A stretch of 24,508 nt of DNA from a virus. The position numbers and the translations under genes are program-made. Shown here one piece after another: positions 1-5,775 of the stretch (positions are counted from its first letter, which is position 1; each line of letters begins with the position of its first letter). Location of the stretch: positions 1 through 24,508 of IMG/VR virus record IMGVR_UViG_3300007160_000002, one strand, 5' to 3'. The notes beneath the pieces were generated by a model. It made no database searches, was not told the origin of the DNA, and saw only the letters and a program-made list of their open reading frames with translations.

Positions 1-22
1 GGTCTACTGTTACTTGATTCAT
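1..22 (-). CDS. Start of a small leftward gene, cut by the window edge
   Basis: Only seven codons are visible (MNQVTVD). The ATG overlaps the TGA stop of the gene to its right as ATGA, and an AAGGA-type ribosome site lies 7-8 bases upstream, so translation is probably coupled to that gene. Nothing can be said about function. Confidence 0.55.
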
Positions 23-162
23 TGGCTTTTCCTTAGGTGATTGCGGTCACCAGTTAGTTCAAATTGTTTGCGGTGATGTGATTTGACGAAGTACATCACA
101 AGGAACTTAGGAAGGATTAGTGGTGTTGCCATCAGCCACATCAGGTTTTTCATTAGCTTCAT
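19..162 (-). CDS. Small membrane protein, 47 aa
   Basis: The reading frame is open further upstream, but the ATG at 162 is chosen because GGAG lies 7 bases before it. The protein starts MKLMKNLMWLMATPLILPKF, one hydrophobic segment (about residues 5-25), followed by a basic tail rich in K, H and R. This suggests a single-pass inner-membrane peptide with the positive end in the cytoplasm. Its first 56 bases overlap the end of the upstream gene in another frame, and its stop overlaps the next start as ATGA. No family is recognised. A small host-takeover or lysis-related membrane peptide is possible but unproven. Confidence 0.55.
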   Translation of the reverse strand: MKLMKNLMWLMATPLILPKFLVMYFVKSHHRKQFELTGDRNHLRKSQ

Positions 163-406
163 GGTAGTGCTCCATATGTCTAGCGAGTGCGTTGATGATG
201 CCAACTGTGGCACCAAGACGTTGTTGTTTGATTGGTTTAGTAGTTCGGAACTCCACTGCACCAGTGCTGTATATGTCAGCATGGATACCAACATCGAAGT
301 TAACTTGCAGCACATACATGCCGTCACGTTGAACTAGTTCGAAGTCTTCGATACCAAAGGTTGCTTTGTTGTCGCCTAGTGCCGACTCAATCATTGAGTG
401 TGCCAT
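107..406 (-). CDS. Hypothetical protein, 99 aa
   Basis: The start at 406 is set by AAGGAG six bases upstream, and an in-frame start 15 bases earlier has no such support. The protein begins MAHSMIESALGDNKATFG. A predicted beta-rich middle (VQRDGMYVLQVNFDVGIHAD) is followed by an alpha-helical, His-rich stretch (ALARHMEHYHEAN) and a polar tail. No family is recognised. It overlaps the preceding gene by 20 bases and the following membrane-protein gene by 56 bases, which is dense even for this region. Confidence 0.65.
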   Translation of the reverse strand: MAHSMIESALGDNKATFGIEDFELVQRDGMYVLQVNFDVGIHADIYSTGAVEFRTTKPIKQQRLGATVGIINALARHMEHYHEANEKPDVADGNTTNPS

Positions 407-587
407 ATTTTGCTCCTTCATCTATTGCAGGTAGAACGTCTGCTTCAAATACTTTGGCTAACATGATGAATGGTGTGCCTTGTACATACAGACGAACAGT
501 GTCGTCAACATCAGAATACTCAACTGCATCAATGCTGAATGGGTCAAGTAGTAGTAGTGAGTTGTTGATATTAGTTGTACGAATCAT
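387..587 (-). CDS. Hypothetical protein, 66 aa
   Basis: The ATG at 587 has AGGAG eight bases upstream and overlaps the upstream stop as ATGA. The product, starting MIRTTNINNSLLLLDPFSID, is acidic and looks beta-rich: short hydrophobic strands (VRLYVQGTPFIMLAKVF) separated by Asp-rich turns. No catalytic motif or membrane segment is visible and no family is recognised. It reads like a small cytoplasmic domain translated together with its neighbours. Confidence 0.6.
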   Translation of the reverse strand: MIRTTNINNSLLLLDPFSIDAVEYSDVDDTVRLYVQGTPFIMLAKVFEADVLPAIDEGAKYGTLND

Positions 588-835
588 GAGTGTGACTCCT
601 GTTGGATACGTAGTAGGGCTGAGCGTACGAAACGACAAACACCAGAGTAATGAAGTTGGATATTCTTGAAGTCTTCATCATCCATTGTTAGCTCTGCACC
701 GTGGTTTGTAGCTACTAGTTTGGCTAGTTGTTGGCGACTGACATTACCTTGGTCGATTGAATCGAAGATGGTGTTTTTGATGCTGATATCTTTGTCAGCC
801 ATCAGTGCTTTACGTGAGTATTGTTGGTCACTCAT
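584..835 (-). CDS. Hypothetical protein, 83 aa
   Basis: The start at 835 has AAGGA eight bases upstream. The protein is soluble and mainly helical. Residues 33-44 (VSRQQLAKLVAT) resemble the first helices of a small helix-turn-helix, but the pattern is too weak to call DNA binding. The C-terminus (CRFVRSALLRIQQES) forms a basic amphipathic helix. The stop overlaps the next gene's ATG as ATGA. No family recognised. Confidence 0.65.
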   Translation of the reverse strand: MSDQQYSRKALMADKDISIKNTIFDSIDQGNVSRQQLAKLVATNHGAELTMDDEDFKNIQLHYSGVCRFVRSALLRIQQESHS

Positions 836-892
836 TATAGGGTTCCTTGTAGGTTGGATTTAGCGAGGATTTTTAACACGTGGTATGTAGGT

Positions 893-1036
893 TTACTTAG
901 GAGCAATCACTTTCTTGAAATGTCCATAGCGCTGCTTTGCTCTACGTTCAGCAGCTCTCTTGTTGCCGGCTACAACATAGCCGTGCATCACAAAGTTTCC
1001 CATGTAATACACGACTCCCCAGCATTTCATGCTCAT
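893..1036 (-). CDS. Small basic protein, 47 aa
   Basis: This short frame was read directly from the sequence. ATG at 1036 overlaps the upstream stop as ATGA and AGGA lies eight bases before it; the TAA stop is at 893-895. The product begins MSMKCWGVVYYMGNFVMHGY and ends in a strongly basic helix (NKRAAERRAKQRYGHFKK). A hydrophobic or aromatic first half with a basic second half could bind nucleic acid or membrane. No family recognised. It fills what would otherwise be a gap of about 200 bases. Confidence 0.6.
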   Translation of the reverse strand: MSMKCWGVVYYMGNFVMHGYVVAGNKRAAERRAKQRYGHFKKVIAPK

Positions 1037-1335
1037 TTTACGGTTCCTATTAGTGCGTTAATTTTCAAATAGTTACATACTTCCTCATATGACGAAGTCA
1101 TAACTCGTTCTGGCTCAACCTTTGGCATGTCTTCACGATATTCTGATTCGTCAAACGCATCCCAAGGGTCGTCACCCACTGGCCACAATGCTGCATCCTG
1201 ACCATTGTAGCCGCAGAAGTTATTAACTGTGTTTTGGTCATAAACATAGTACCCATACTCATCATCAACAATGACTAGGAAGTGAAACTTACCGTCCTTA
1301 GCTTGCTTACGTTCAATACGATATTGCTTATCCAT
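1033..1335 (-). CDS. Acidic hypothetical protein, 100 aa
   Basis: The ATG at 1335 follows GGAG by nine bases, and the frame continues upstream only through a TTG. After a basic start (MDKQYRIERKQAKDGKFHF) come beta-like segments (FLVIVDDEYGYYVYD), then a Trp/Asp-rich acidic stretch (DDPWDAFDESEYRED) and a C-terminal helix (SSYEEVCNYLKINALIG). Highly acidic small phage proteins often act as DNA mimics or inhibitors of host proteins; that is only a general possibility. A GAA-triloop hairpin at 1088-1102 lies inside its 3' end. Confidence 0.65.
   Translation of the reverse strand: MDKQYRIERKQAKDGKFHFLVIVDDEYGYYVYDQNTVNNFCGYNGQDAALWPVGDDPWDAFDESEYREDMPKVEPERVMTSSYEEVCNYLKINALIGTVK
1088..1102 (-). 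promoter_or_regulatory. GAA-triloop hairpin near a gene end
   Basis: TATGAC/GTCATA around GAA on the + strand, preceded by CCTCA. This resembles the CCTGT-hairpin sites at 3479 and 3903, although the spacing is one base shorter. It lies in the last third of the leftward gene at 1033-1335, about 50 bases before the start of the 47-aa gene at 893-1036, so it could drive the leftmost genes. Confidence 0.35.
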
Positions 1336-1513
1336 GCGTTTGTGCTCCAAGCACGTTGAAGACTTGTACTAGTGTTGGCACCCATATAGCTAGTACTACG
1401 AATGTGACAAAGCTAACACCAGCTTCAAAACCGTTAGCACAATTAAGTACGTTACGGAAACATATGACCATTGCTAGTATTATGGACAGTATTAGTAGAG
1501 CGATAGTTACCAT
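1328..1513 (-). CDS. Two-helix membrane protein, 61 aa
   Basis: ATG at 1513 overlaps the upstream stop as TAATG, with an AAGGA site about ten bases upstream. Two hydrophobic segments are clear: residues about 3-20 (TIALLILSIILAMVIC) and about 31-55 (SFVTFVVLAIWVPTLV), joined by a short loop with two Cys nearby. This predicts a hairpin-like inner-membrane protein. It is adjacent to another tiny hydrophobic gene, so the two may act together, for example in membrane stress, exclusion or antiholin-like roles. No family recognised. Confidence 0.6.
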   Translation of the reverse strand: MVTIALLILSIILAMVICFRNVLNCANGFEAGVSFVTFVVLAIWVPTLVQVFNVLGAQTHG

Positions 1514-1656
1514 TATTGTGTGTCCTTTGGTTTGTTGTACTTTTTGAAGTTGGTTTGGATGATGGTCATTATTGTTACGTTCCATACTGTTACTCCAAGA
1601 CCAACGATATAGTCGCCCTGTACGATGGAATAAATGCCATTGAATAAGCCGACCAT
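1513..1656 (-). CDS. Small hydrophobic protein, 47 aa
   Basis: The start at 1656 is preferred because GGAG lies five bases upstream; an ATG at 1704 would add 16 residues but has no ribosome site and would overlap the upstream gene. The product (MVGLFNGIYSIVQGDYIVGL...) has one hydrophobic stretch around residues 15-35 and a Lys-rich C-terminus. Its TAA overlaps the next ATG, so the two membrane genes are translationally coupled. A GC-rich inverted repeat (GCCACC TT GGTGGC) sits just before the ribosome site and might modulate initiation. Confidence 0.5.
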   Translation of the reverse strand: MVGLFNGIYSIVQGDYIVGLGVTVWNVTIMTIIQTNFKKYNKPKDTQ

Positions 1657-1687
1657 TGCGACTCCGCCACCAAGGTGGCCAAGGATT

Positions 1688-2095
1688 TTAGTCGATAGGT
1701 GCATAGAGTTCTGCCATGTTGATGATGTAGTTCAACCACATCTTACGGTTAGTGATGTACGCTGCACTTCTGTTTTGGCGTATAGGGTTATAGCCTATTT
1801 CACTGATGACATGAGCATAGCTTTCGTCTATGAAATCATTGATGAATGCTGAACATTCTGTTTCGTAGCCGTAGTTGTGATAAACAAACTCTTGTCCAAG
1901 TACCTTCAGTACATTGACTGAGTAATTGCTGTATGCATAACGAGGTAAGCGAACACACGTGTAATGGTGTGGCTTAGCTAGTTGGTTACCAGTGTGAAGA
2001 GTAAGCATACGCTTAGCTGCTTTGGCTATCGTACGTAGTGAATCAGGATTTCTCTTCAAGATATCAATACGCCAAGCGTTAGGTTGTTGGTGCAT
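1688..2095 (-). CDS. Hypothetical protein, 135 aa
   Basis: ATG at 2095 has AAAGGAG eight bases upstream, a strong site. The protein starts MHQQPNAWRIDILKRNPDSL, is basic in its first half (AKAAKRMLTLHTGNQL) and aromatic in its second (EFVYHNYGYETECSAF). It is one of the larger products on this side. The fold appears alpha-rich with no membrane segment. No motif that names a family is visible. It is the first gene after a strong hairpin at 2117-2145, which may separate it from the upstream gene. Confidence 0.7.
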   Translation of the reverse strand: MHQQPNAWRIDILKRNPDSLRTIAKAAKRMLTLHTGNQLAKPHHYTCVRLPRYAYSNYSVNVLKVLGQEFVYHNYGYETECSAFINDFIDESYAHVISEIGYNPIRQNRSAAYITNRKMWLNYIINMAELYAPID

Positions 2096-2116
2096 AATAA
2101 GTTCTCCTTTAAATGC

Positions 2117-2145
2117 GGAAAACACACCAAAGGTGTGTGTTTTCC
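2117..2145 (-). terminator. Strong hairpin, candidate leftward terminator
   Basis: An 11-base arm GGAAAACACAC pairs perfectly with GTGTGTTTTCC; the inner CACACC/GGTGTG bases allow alternative pairing with an AAA loop. Read leftwards, the 3' arm contains TTTT but no long T tract follows. It lies in the 64-base gap between two leftward genes, so it may end or attenuate transcription, or protect an mRNA end. Confidence 0.5.
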
Positions 2146-2159
2146 GACAGGTACATTGG

Positions 2160-2474
2160 CTACTTCTCAAGCAAGAAGCATTTACTGCGTGACAGGTAAA
2201 TCTTCTTACCTATTTTCTCTTCTCTACCAGTTAGTCTGTTCACCATGACTGGTGCATGAATTACGAAGCCCTCTTCATACCCACCAATGGATACATCGTC
2301 ACCATAGATGACATAGTTGATATCGTTGATTTCACACAGTGCTGTGTACTGGTACTTAGTCTTGTCTATCAATGGTTGAGCAGATGCTGTTGGAGCAAAC
2401 ACCAGTGCGAATAGTATGATGCATACCACTATTGCAGCGTAGGCAATAGCTAACTTAACGTTGTTGTCTAACAT
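2160..2474 (-). CDS. Secreted or periplasmic small protein, 104 aa
   Basis: From ATG 2474 the protein has a short N-region with one Lys, a long hydrophobic core (AIAYAAIVVCIILFALVF) and an APTASA|QP signal-peptidase I type site near residue 33. The mature part (about 70 aa) looks beta-rich and contains two cysteines (ALCEIND and SKCFLLEK) that could form a disulphide. GGGAG lies 11 bases upstream, rather far. Export by a phage early gene suggests a periplasmic role, such as blocking superinfection or acting on the envelope, but no family is recognised. Confidence 0.65.
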   Translation of the reverse strand: MLDNNVKLAIAYAAIVVCIILFALVFAPTASAQPLIDKTKYQYTALCEINDINYVIYGDDVSIGGYEEGFVIHAPVMVNRLTGREEKIGKKIYLSRSKCFLLEK

Positions 2475-2698
2475 AGTAATACTGACTCCCAAATATGTTC
2501 AGAGAGGCTGGAGAGTAACTCCTCCACTCTCACCTGATTCGGTTCATAAGGCTTTGCGCTTAGTTCAAGACGGTCACTGATTTCAGTTGTTGGTGTGATA
2601 CCACAACGATTACGATGACCATCGTTTTCAAGGGTGAATGACTTCAACCACTCACCAGTTTGTAGATTGCGAAATGCATACTTAGCTGGTTCTGGCAT
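2468..2698 (-). CDS. Hypothetical protein, 76 aa
   Basis: GAGGAG lies six bases before ATG 2698, so the seven extra upstream codons in frame are ignored. The protein begins MPEPAKYAFRNLQTGEWLKS, with a beta-like N-terminal half and a helical acidic C-terminal half (VRVEELLSSLSEHIWESV). The FRNLQTGEWL stretch resembles small beta-sheet add-on domains but does not name one. It overlaps the next gene by seven bases. The gap upstream holds a perfect hairpin at 2716-2740. Confidence 0.6.
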   Translation of the reverse strand: MPEPAKYAFRNLQTGEWLKSFTLENDGHRNRCGITPTTEISDRLELSAKPYEPNQVRVEELLSSLSEHIWESVLLC

Positions 2699-2715
2699 AG
2701 CTATCTCCTCAAGTG

Positions 2716-2740
2716 CCAATACGCTCAGAGAGCGTATTGG
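2716..2740 (-). promoter_or_regulatory. Perfect 11-bp hairpin with AGA triloop
   Basis: CCAATACGCTC pairs without mismatch with GAGCGTATTGG around an AGA loop. It fills the 51-base gap between two leftward genes. No T tract follows in the leftward direction, so a simple intrinsic terminator is unlikely. The purine-only triloop on the + strand resembles the other candidate hairpin promoters in this window, although the stem is longer. RNA processing or a structured leader are alternatives. Confidence 0.4.
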
Positions 2741-2749
2741 ATAGGTTAA

Positions 2750-2995
2750 TTAGATTATGTCGCTGTACTCGGTAACGATGTCAGAGATTTCATCCATTTC
2801 CATCATTGTGTAATCAAGGTGCTTGAGGTAGCTGTCGCTCTCAACCCCGTACTGAATGTCCATGAACTTATCGAGAATTACTTCATCGACTGGTTGCATT
2901 AACTGAGTAGCTGAGAAGCATGCTGATTGGTTAGTTGCACAGATGATGAACTCATCACCTGCATCAAGTGTTGGAACTGCGATTGTATGTGCCAT
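2750..2995 (-). CDS. Acidic hypothetical protein, 81 aa
   Basis: GGGAG precedes ATG 2995 by nine bases. After MAHTIAVPTLDAGDEFIICA comes a Met/Asp/Glu-rich C-terminal half (LDYTMMEMDEISDIVTEYSD). The strongly negative charge suggests a DNA mimic or an inhibitor of a basic host protein, as with several small early phage proteins, but nothing specific is recognised. It begins three bases after the upstream stop, in the same transcription unit. Confidence 0.65.
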   Translation of the reverse strand: MAHTIAVPTLDAGDEFIICATNQSACFSATQLMQPVDEVILDKFMDIQYGVESDSYLKHLDYTMMEMDEISDIVTEYSDII

Positions 2996-2997
2996 AG

Positions 2998-3189
2998 TTA
3001 TTTACTCCCACGTGTGTCGTCTACTTCGATTGTGCTTAGTAGTGCCATTGCTAATTGGTATGTTTGGTAGTTATCAAGGTGCACAGTAGCTGTGCCCTCA
3101 GTGTCTTTGATAGTGATAAAGGGATTACCATCATAAGTCTCATCATCTACTTCGATGTGACCACTTGGTGTGTTGAAGCGTTTAGTCAT
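2998..3189 (-). CDS. Hypothetical protein, 63 aa
   Basis: ATG 3189 overlaps the upstream TAA (TAATG) and has AAGGA nine bases before it. The product has a beta-hairpin-like start (TPSGHIEVDDETYDGNPFIT) and a helix (YQTYQLAMALLSTIEV). It is small, acidic and soluble. No motif assigns a function. It is coupled to the HTH-like gene upstream. Confidence 0.6.
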   Translation of the reverse strand: MTKRFNTPSGHIEVDDETYDGNPFITIKDTEGTATVHLDNYQTYQLAMALLSTIEVDDTRGSK

Positions 3190-3377
3190 TACTTAAAGTC
3201 CTTCAAGTCACTGTAATCAAGTGAGTACATTGAACAGATGGCCTTACGTGATACACCACTCTTCAGTAGAGTACGGATATTGTTAGCACTCTCAGTATCT
3301 AGTACTCGCTTATGCTGACGTAGTGCATGCATACCACGAGTGAAATGAGGTGCAGTAGTTTTAATGTGCTTGTCCAT
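3189..3377 (-). CDS. Putative small helix-turn-helix protein, 62 aa
   Basis: AGGAG six bases before ATG 3377 fixes the start. The N-terminus is basic (MDKHIKTTAPHFTRGMHALR). Residues about 36-58 (LLKSGVSRKAICSMYSLDYS) fit a helix-turn-helix: a hydrophobic first helix, the SRKAI turn helix, then a recognition-like helix. This suggests a DNA-binding regulator, but the match is by eye only. It is the first gene after the hairpin promoter candidate at 3479-3498, with a leader of about 100 bases. Confidence 0.6.
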   Translation of the reverse strand: MDKHIKTTAPHFTRGMHALRQHKRVLDTESANNIRTLLKSGVSRKAICSMYSLDYSDLKDFK

Positions 3378-3478
3378 AGCTATCTCCTGTAGTGAGATTG
3401 TAGGTTGGATGAATGGAGAGAGTGAGATGTAGGTACAGGGCAAAACACTGCTAGTTAGCCTGATTGTTCACCTGCTCT

Positions 3479-3498
3479 CCTGTATAGCACGGAGTGCT
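3479..3498 (-). promoter_or_regulatory. Candidate hairpin promoter, N4 vRNAP type, leftward
   Basis: On the + strand (template for leftward transcription) CCTGTAT is followed by the stem AGCAC/GTGCT around a GGA triloop centred at 3492. N4 virion RNA polymerase is known to recognise 5-7 bp hairpins with a 3-base loop and a purine at -11 on the template. That geometry puts the start near 3481, about 104 bases before ATG 3377. The site at 3903-3923 shares the same core. The assignment is inferred from structure and from repetition in the window. Confidence 0.5.
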
Positions 3499-3539
3499 CT
3501 CCCTCCATACCAAAGGCTATCTTAGGTGTATTGTTTAGT

Positions 3540-3560
3540 AGGAGCCCATACAGGGCTCCT
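3540..3560 (-). terminator. Hairpin after the gene at 3572, candidate terminator
   Basis: AGGAGCCC pairs perfectly with GGGCTCCT around ATACA, starting 12 bases past the stop of the leftward gene at 3572-3871. The following leftward sequence is A/T-rich without a true T run, so it is at best a weak intrinsic terminator. It lies just before the hairpin promoter candidate at 3479-3498, so the two could separate transcription units. Confidence 0.5.
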
Positions 3561-3571
3561 GAGAGGTATTG

Positions 3572-3871
3572 TTATTCTGCTGTTTTGAACTCTGCGATTT
3601 GAGAGTTGATTTCGTTACGCAGGATTACTTTGACATCCTCTGGAATGTCTGATGTTTCGATGTCTTGTAGCTTGTCAGCTAGTTCTTCTAGTGCATCGAA
3701 GTTATCGTTGAATGTAGTTAGGCGTGACTTGGTAGCTTGTCTGCGTGCTGACCAGTCAGTGTACTCACGTGATGCATCTGCCATTGCGTCACCACCTAGG
3801 TTGATGAAGCCTGTGATGATGTTCATTAGTGAGATGAATGCTTTGAATAGTGCTTTGATTGCTTTGAACAT
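3572..3871 (-). CDS. Helical, possibly membrane-associated protein, 99 aa
   Basis: GAGG eight bases before ATG 3871 selects this start over an open extension upstream. The first 25 residues (MFKAIKALFKAFISLMNIIT) form an amphipathic or hydrophobic helix that could lie on or in the membrane. The rest is a charged, probably coiled-coil region (DNFDALEELADKLQDIETSD). No family recognised. It stands alone between a hairpin terminator candidate on its left and a hairpin promoter candidate 33 bases upstream of its start, so it may be separately expressed. Confidence 0.65.
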   Translation of the reverse strand: MFKAIKALFKAFISLMNIITGFINLGGDAMADASREYTDWSARRQATKSRLTTFNDNFDALEELADKLQDIETSDIPEDVKVILRNEINSQIAEFKTAE

Positions 3872-3902
3872 AGTTGTATCCTCAGTAGTTAGGGCATGAT
3901 TG

Positions 3903-3923
3903 CCTGTATAAGACGAAGTCTTA
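3903..3923 (-). promoter_or_regulatory. Candidate hairpin promoter, N4 vRNAP type, leftward
   Basis: CCTGTA is followed by the stem TAAGAC/GTCTTA around a GAA triloop centred at 3916. It matches the site at 3479-3498 at 14 of the first 20 bases, including CCTGTATA and AC-G-x-A-GT. With the known N4 geometry the start would be near 3905, 34 bases before ATG 3871. It lies in a 150-base intergenic stretch that otherwise holds only a G run and an A/T-rich tract near 3990. Confidence 0.55.
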
Positions 3924-4021
3924 GGTGTAAGTACGGGGGGGTAGGTTCTTTCTGAGGTGTAAAATGTGTTATCACTACAGTCATACAAAATAATTAAAAT
4001 TTTGAAAAAACCTGCGACCCC

Positions 4022-4258
4022 TCAGTTCACTACTACAGGGCTGTTGGTGATGAGTACCATTGTCTGCACATGTTTCTTAATCTTAGGGTCAGTGATGGTT
4101 ACTGTTATGTTTACTTTGCTTTCGTATAGGTGCCCCACTAATCTACGTTTCTTACCTCTACTTCTTTTGAATATTTCAGCGTACTGTTCGCATGACGCTA
4201 GTACAGTGATATAGCAACCATTTGGTAGTAGGGGTTCTATTACATCTTTCAAAGGCAT
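4022..4258 (-). CDS. Tandem-family small protein, last of the array, 78 aa
   Basis: AGGAG lies seven bases before ATG 4258, which overlaps the upstream stop as TGATG. After a short N-region (MPLKDVIEPLLPNGCYITVL) there is a basic loop (KRSRGKKRR) and a C-terminal segment (KKHVQTMVLITNSPVVV) that resembles the array signature helix-LVHDI-strand. It is the most diverged member and has the most basic middle. It is the final gene of the coupled array in the direction of transcription. Function unknown. Confidence 0.65.
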   Translation of the reverse strand: MPLKDVIEPLLPNGCYITVLASCEQYAEIFKRSRGKKRRLVGHLYESKVNITVTITDPKIKKHVQTMVLITNSPVVVN

Positions 4259-4512
4259 CAGTCTGCTCCTATCACACGTATGTCATTTATCGCACAGATT
4301 GTCTGTATGGCTTTGAAGTACTCTGGGTGGGTATCGATATGGTTTCGATTCAATCTAACGACAGCGATTGATACAGGGAGTTTGTTGCGGTCTACCCCTG
4401 ATATGGAGGCAATGAAGTTCTTATCCACAGAGGAGTAGATACCGCCTGTGTCGGGGAATACATTCAAATCATGTGGTTTGAGTGCTAGTGCTAGTTCAAG
4501 TATTGTCATCAT
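4258..4512 (-). CDS. Tandem-family small protein, 84 aa
   Basis: The start at 4512 (ATGATG) overlaps the upstream stop as ATGA and follows GAGGTGAG directly. The C-terminus (EYFKAIQTICAINDIRVIG) is a clear example of the array signature, with Asn-Asp in place of His-Asp. The middle (GGIYSSVDKNFIASISG) matches the paralogues' paired strands. A longer frame upstream adds 29 residues but ignores the coupled start. Confidence 0.7.
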   Translation of the reverse strand: MMTILELALALKPHDLNVFPDTGGIYSSVDKNFIASISGVDRNKLPVSIAVVRLNRNHIDTHPEYFKAIQTICAINDIRVIGAD

Positions 4513-4751
4513 CTCACCTCGAAGCCATGAACGAGTGCTAGGGTCTTGAATAGCGCTTTTACTTCCATGGACAGGTAGTGACTGAAATGGCCTACCCATG
4601 CAATTACAAATGTATCGGAAGTACTATCACCTATGATTCTGGTGGCAGAGTAGTAACCAATCAGTTCGGTATGGCCGTTGGCATAGATACAACCTCCTCG
4701 GAGGTACATAGATTCTTTACGTAGTATTTCGTTTAGTTCATCAGTAGTCAT
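4509..4751 (-). CDS. Tandem-family small protein, 80 aa
   Basis: ATG 4751 overlaps the previous stop as ATGA, with GAGG about ten bases upstream. MTTDELNEILRKESMYL gives the typical N-terminal helix, CIYANGHTELIGYYSAT the strand pair with the family's IGY motif, and EVKALFKTLALVHGFEV the C-terminal signature ending directly at the stop. It is close to a minimal complete member of the family. Confidence 0.72.
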   Translation of the reverse strand: MTTDELNEILRKESMYLRGGCIYANGHTELIGYYSATRIIGDSTSDTFVIAWVGHFSHYLSMEVKALFKTLALVHGFEVR

Positions 4752-5011
4752 ATCTTGAATGCCTCGTCTATTACCCTGAGTGGTATGTCGTATTTCTTGC
4801 AGACTTCTTTAAGGGTTTTGATTTCGTTGACGTAAGGTTGTGCATGCTTGCGTAGAACAATGTGAGTTACTGTTGGTGGTTCCATACCGGTTCTATGAGA
4901 AGCATGGGCAAAAGCTATTGATACAGCTTCCCTGTCAATTTTTATAGTACCGTTCGGATTCAGGTAGATATGGTACTTAGCCAATATTCCTGCTAGATGA
5001 ACCCTTAACAT
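4748..5011 (-). CDS. Tandem-family small protein, 87 aa
   Basis: GGGAG six bases before ATG 5011 supports the start, and the gene overlaps the upstream stop by seven bases. The N-helix (MLRVHLAGILAKYHIYL) and C-terminal EIKTLKEVCKKYDIPLRV fit the family, with YDI instead of HDI and one extra helical turn. A His-rich middle (AFAHASHRTG) is specific to this copy. Confidence 0.7.
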   Translation of the reverse strand: MLRVHLAGILAKYHIYLNPNGTIKIDREAVSIAFAHASHRTGMEPPTVTHIVLRKHAQPYVNEIKTLKEVCKKYDIPLRVIDEAFKI

Positions 5012-5280
5012 GTCAGACTCCCTATTGGTATGTCATGGATTACAGCCAAAGCAGTGATTTGTTTGATAAGGTCATTGAGCTCTTCATGTGCTGCATCATT
5101 TATACCTTGCAAACGTGGTACTGGGATAGGACGGAAGAAGTTAACTTCCTGTTCTTCACTGTGTCGGTTGAAGTCGAGGTAGCCTATACGCATTTGGTCG
5201 TAATACAGGTTGCCCGAGGATGGGAATACTGCCACACCCAGCGGGCCGGTAATGAGTTTGATGAATTGAAGGTAGGTCAT
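5005..5280 (-). CDS. Tandem-family small protein, 91 aa
   Basis: ATG 5280 is in an ATGA overlap and has GGAG six bases upstream. MTYLQFIKLITGPLGVAVF, then NLYYDQMRIGYLDF, then LIKQITALAVIHDIPIG show all three family blocks in order. The insert between the strands (FFRPIPVPRLQGIN) is Pro-rich and particular to this member. Confidence 0.72.
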   Translation of the reverse strand: MTYLQFIKLITGPLGVAVFPSSGNLYYDQMRIGYLDFNRHSEEQEVNFFRPIPVPRLQGINDAAHEELNDLIKQITALAVIHDIPIGSLTC

Positions 5281-5519
5281 GAGTTCTCCAATACTATGAT
5301 TTTGATGTCGTGGACTAGGCAGAGTGTTTGTAGCTCTTTCATATTCGGGCCATCGAGTGATGCTTTAAGAAGGTTTATTTGTACTAGATTTAAGGGATGC
5401 CCCCAGCTAAAAGCACATACGCCAATTTTACTGCCACCATACCGGTACAAACCACCAGAACTAGTTATGTGATAACCCAGTGGATTGAATATGATTTCGT
5501 TAGCTTCGCTTTTGGTCAA
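5277..5519 (-). CDS. Tandem-family small protein with TTG start, 80 aa
   Basis: No early ATG exists in this frame. The TTG at 5519 is chosen because GGGGAG lies nine bases upstream and the resulting start (LTKSEANEIIFNPLGYHI) aligns with its neighbours (MTKQEFEEAC and MTYLQFIKL). A GTG at 5540 with a more distant AGGAG is the alternative and would give 87 aa. The strand block (GLYRYGGSKIGVCAFS) and the ending MKELQTLCLVHDIKIIV are classic for the array. Confidence 0.68.
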   Translation of the reverse strand: MTKSEANEIIFNPLGYHITSSGGLYRYGGSKIGVCAFSWGHPLNLVQINLLKASLDGPNMKELQTLCLVHDIKIIVLENS

Positions 5520-5775
5520 AGAATTGTTCTCCCCATTCACCGCGTATTGATGCTCCTTTTAACTCATGAATCATTATTAGTGTGCGCAACGCTTTAAAGC
5601 ATTCAAGTTCACTGGTAGATTCAAGCAGGAACACCCTTTGTATGTTTCCCTTCCAATCTACAGTTACATAGCCAATTTGATGGGAGTAGCCATAGTTACG
5701 GTAGATACGTAGATTTCTTGGATGGAACCACACCCCGACCCCTCGGCATGCTTCTTCGAATTCTTGTTTAGTCAT
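5500..5775 (-). CDS. Tandem-family small protein, 91 aa
   Basis: GAGGG six bases before ATG 5775 sets the start, and there is an eight-base overlap with the upstream gene. MTKQEFEEACRGVGVWF, NYGYSHQIGYVTVDWKG and ECFKALRTLIMIHELKG represent the three family blocks. After the signature it has an extra C-terminal tail (RGEWGEQFFDQKRS) that overlaps the next gene and may simply be read-out of the overlap. Confidence 0.7.
   Translation of the reverse strand: MTKQEFEEACRGVGVWFHPRNLRIYRNYGYSHQIGYVTVDWKGNIQRVFLLESTSELECFKALRTLIMIHELKGASIRGEWGEQFFDQKRS

Noticed and set aside
5035-5472. 145-aa + strand open frame across the paralogue array
   Set aside because: It runs opposite several well-supported coupled genes, has no ribosome site and ignores their boundaries.
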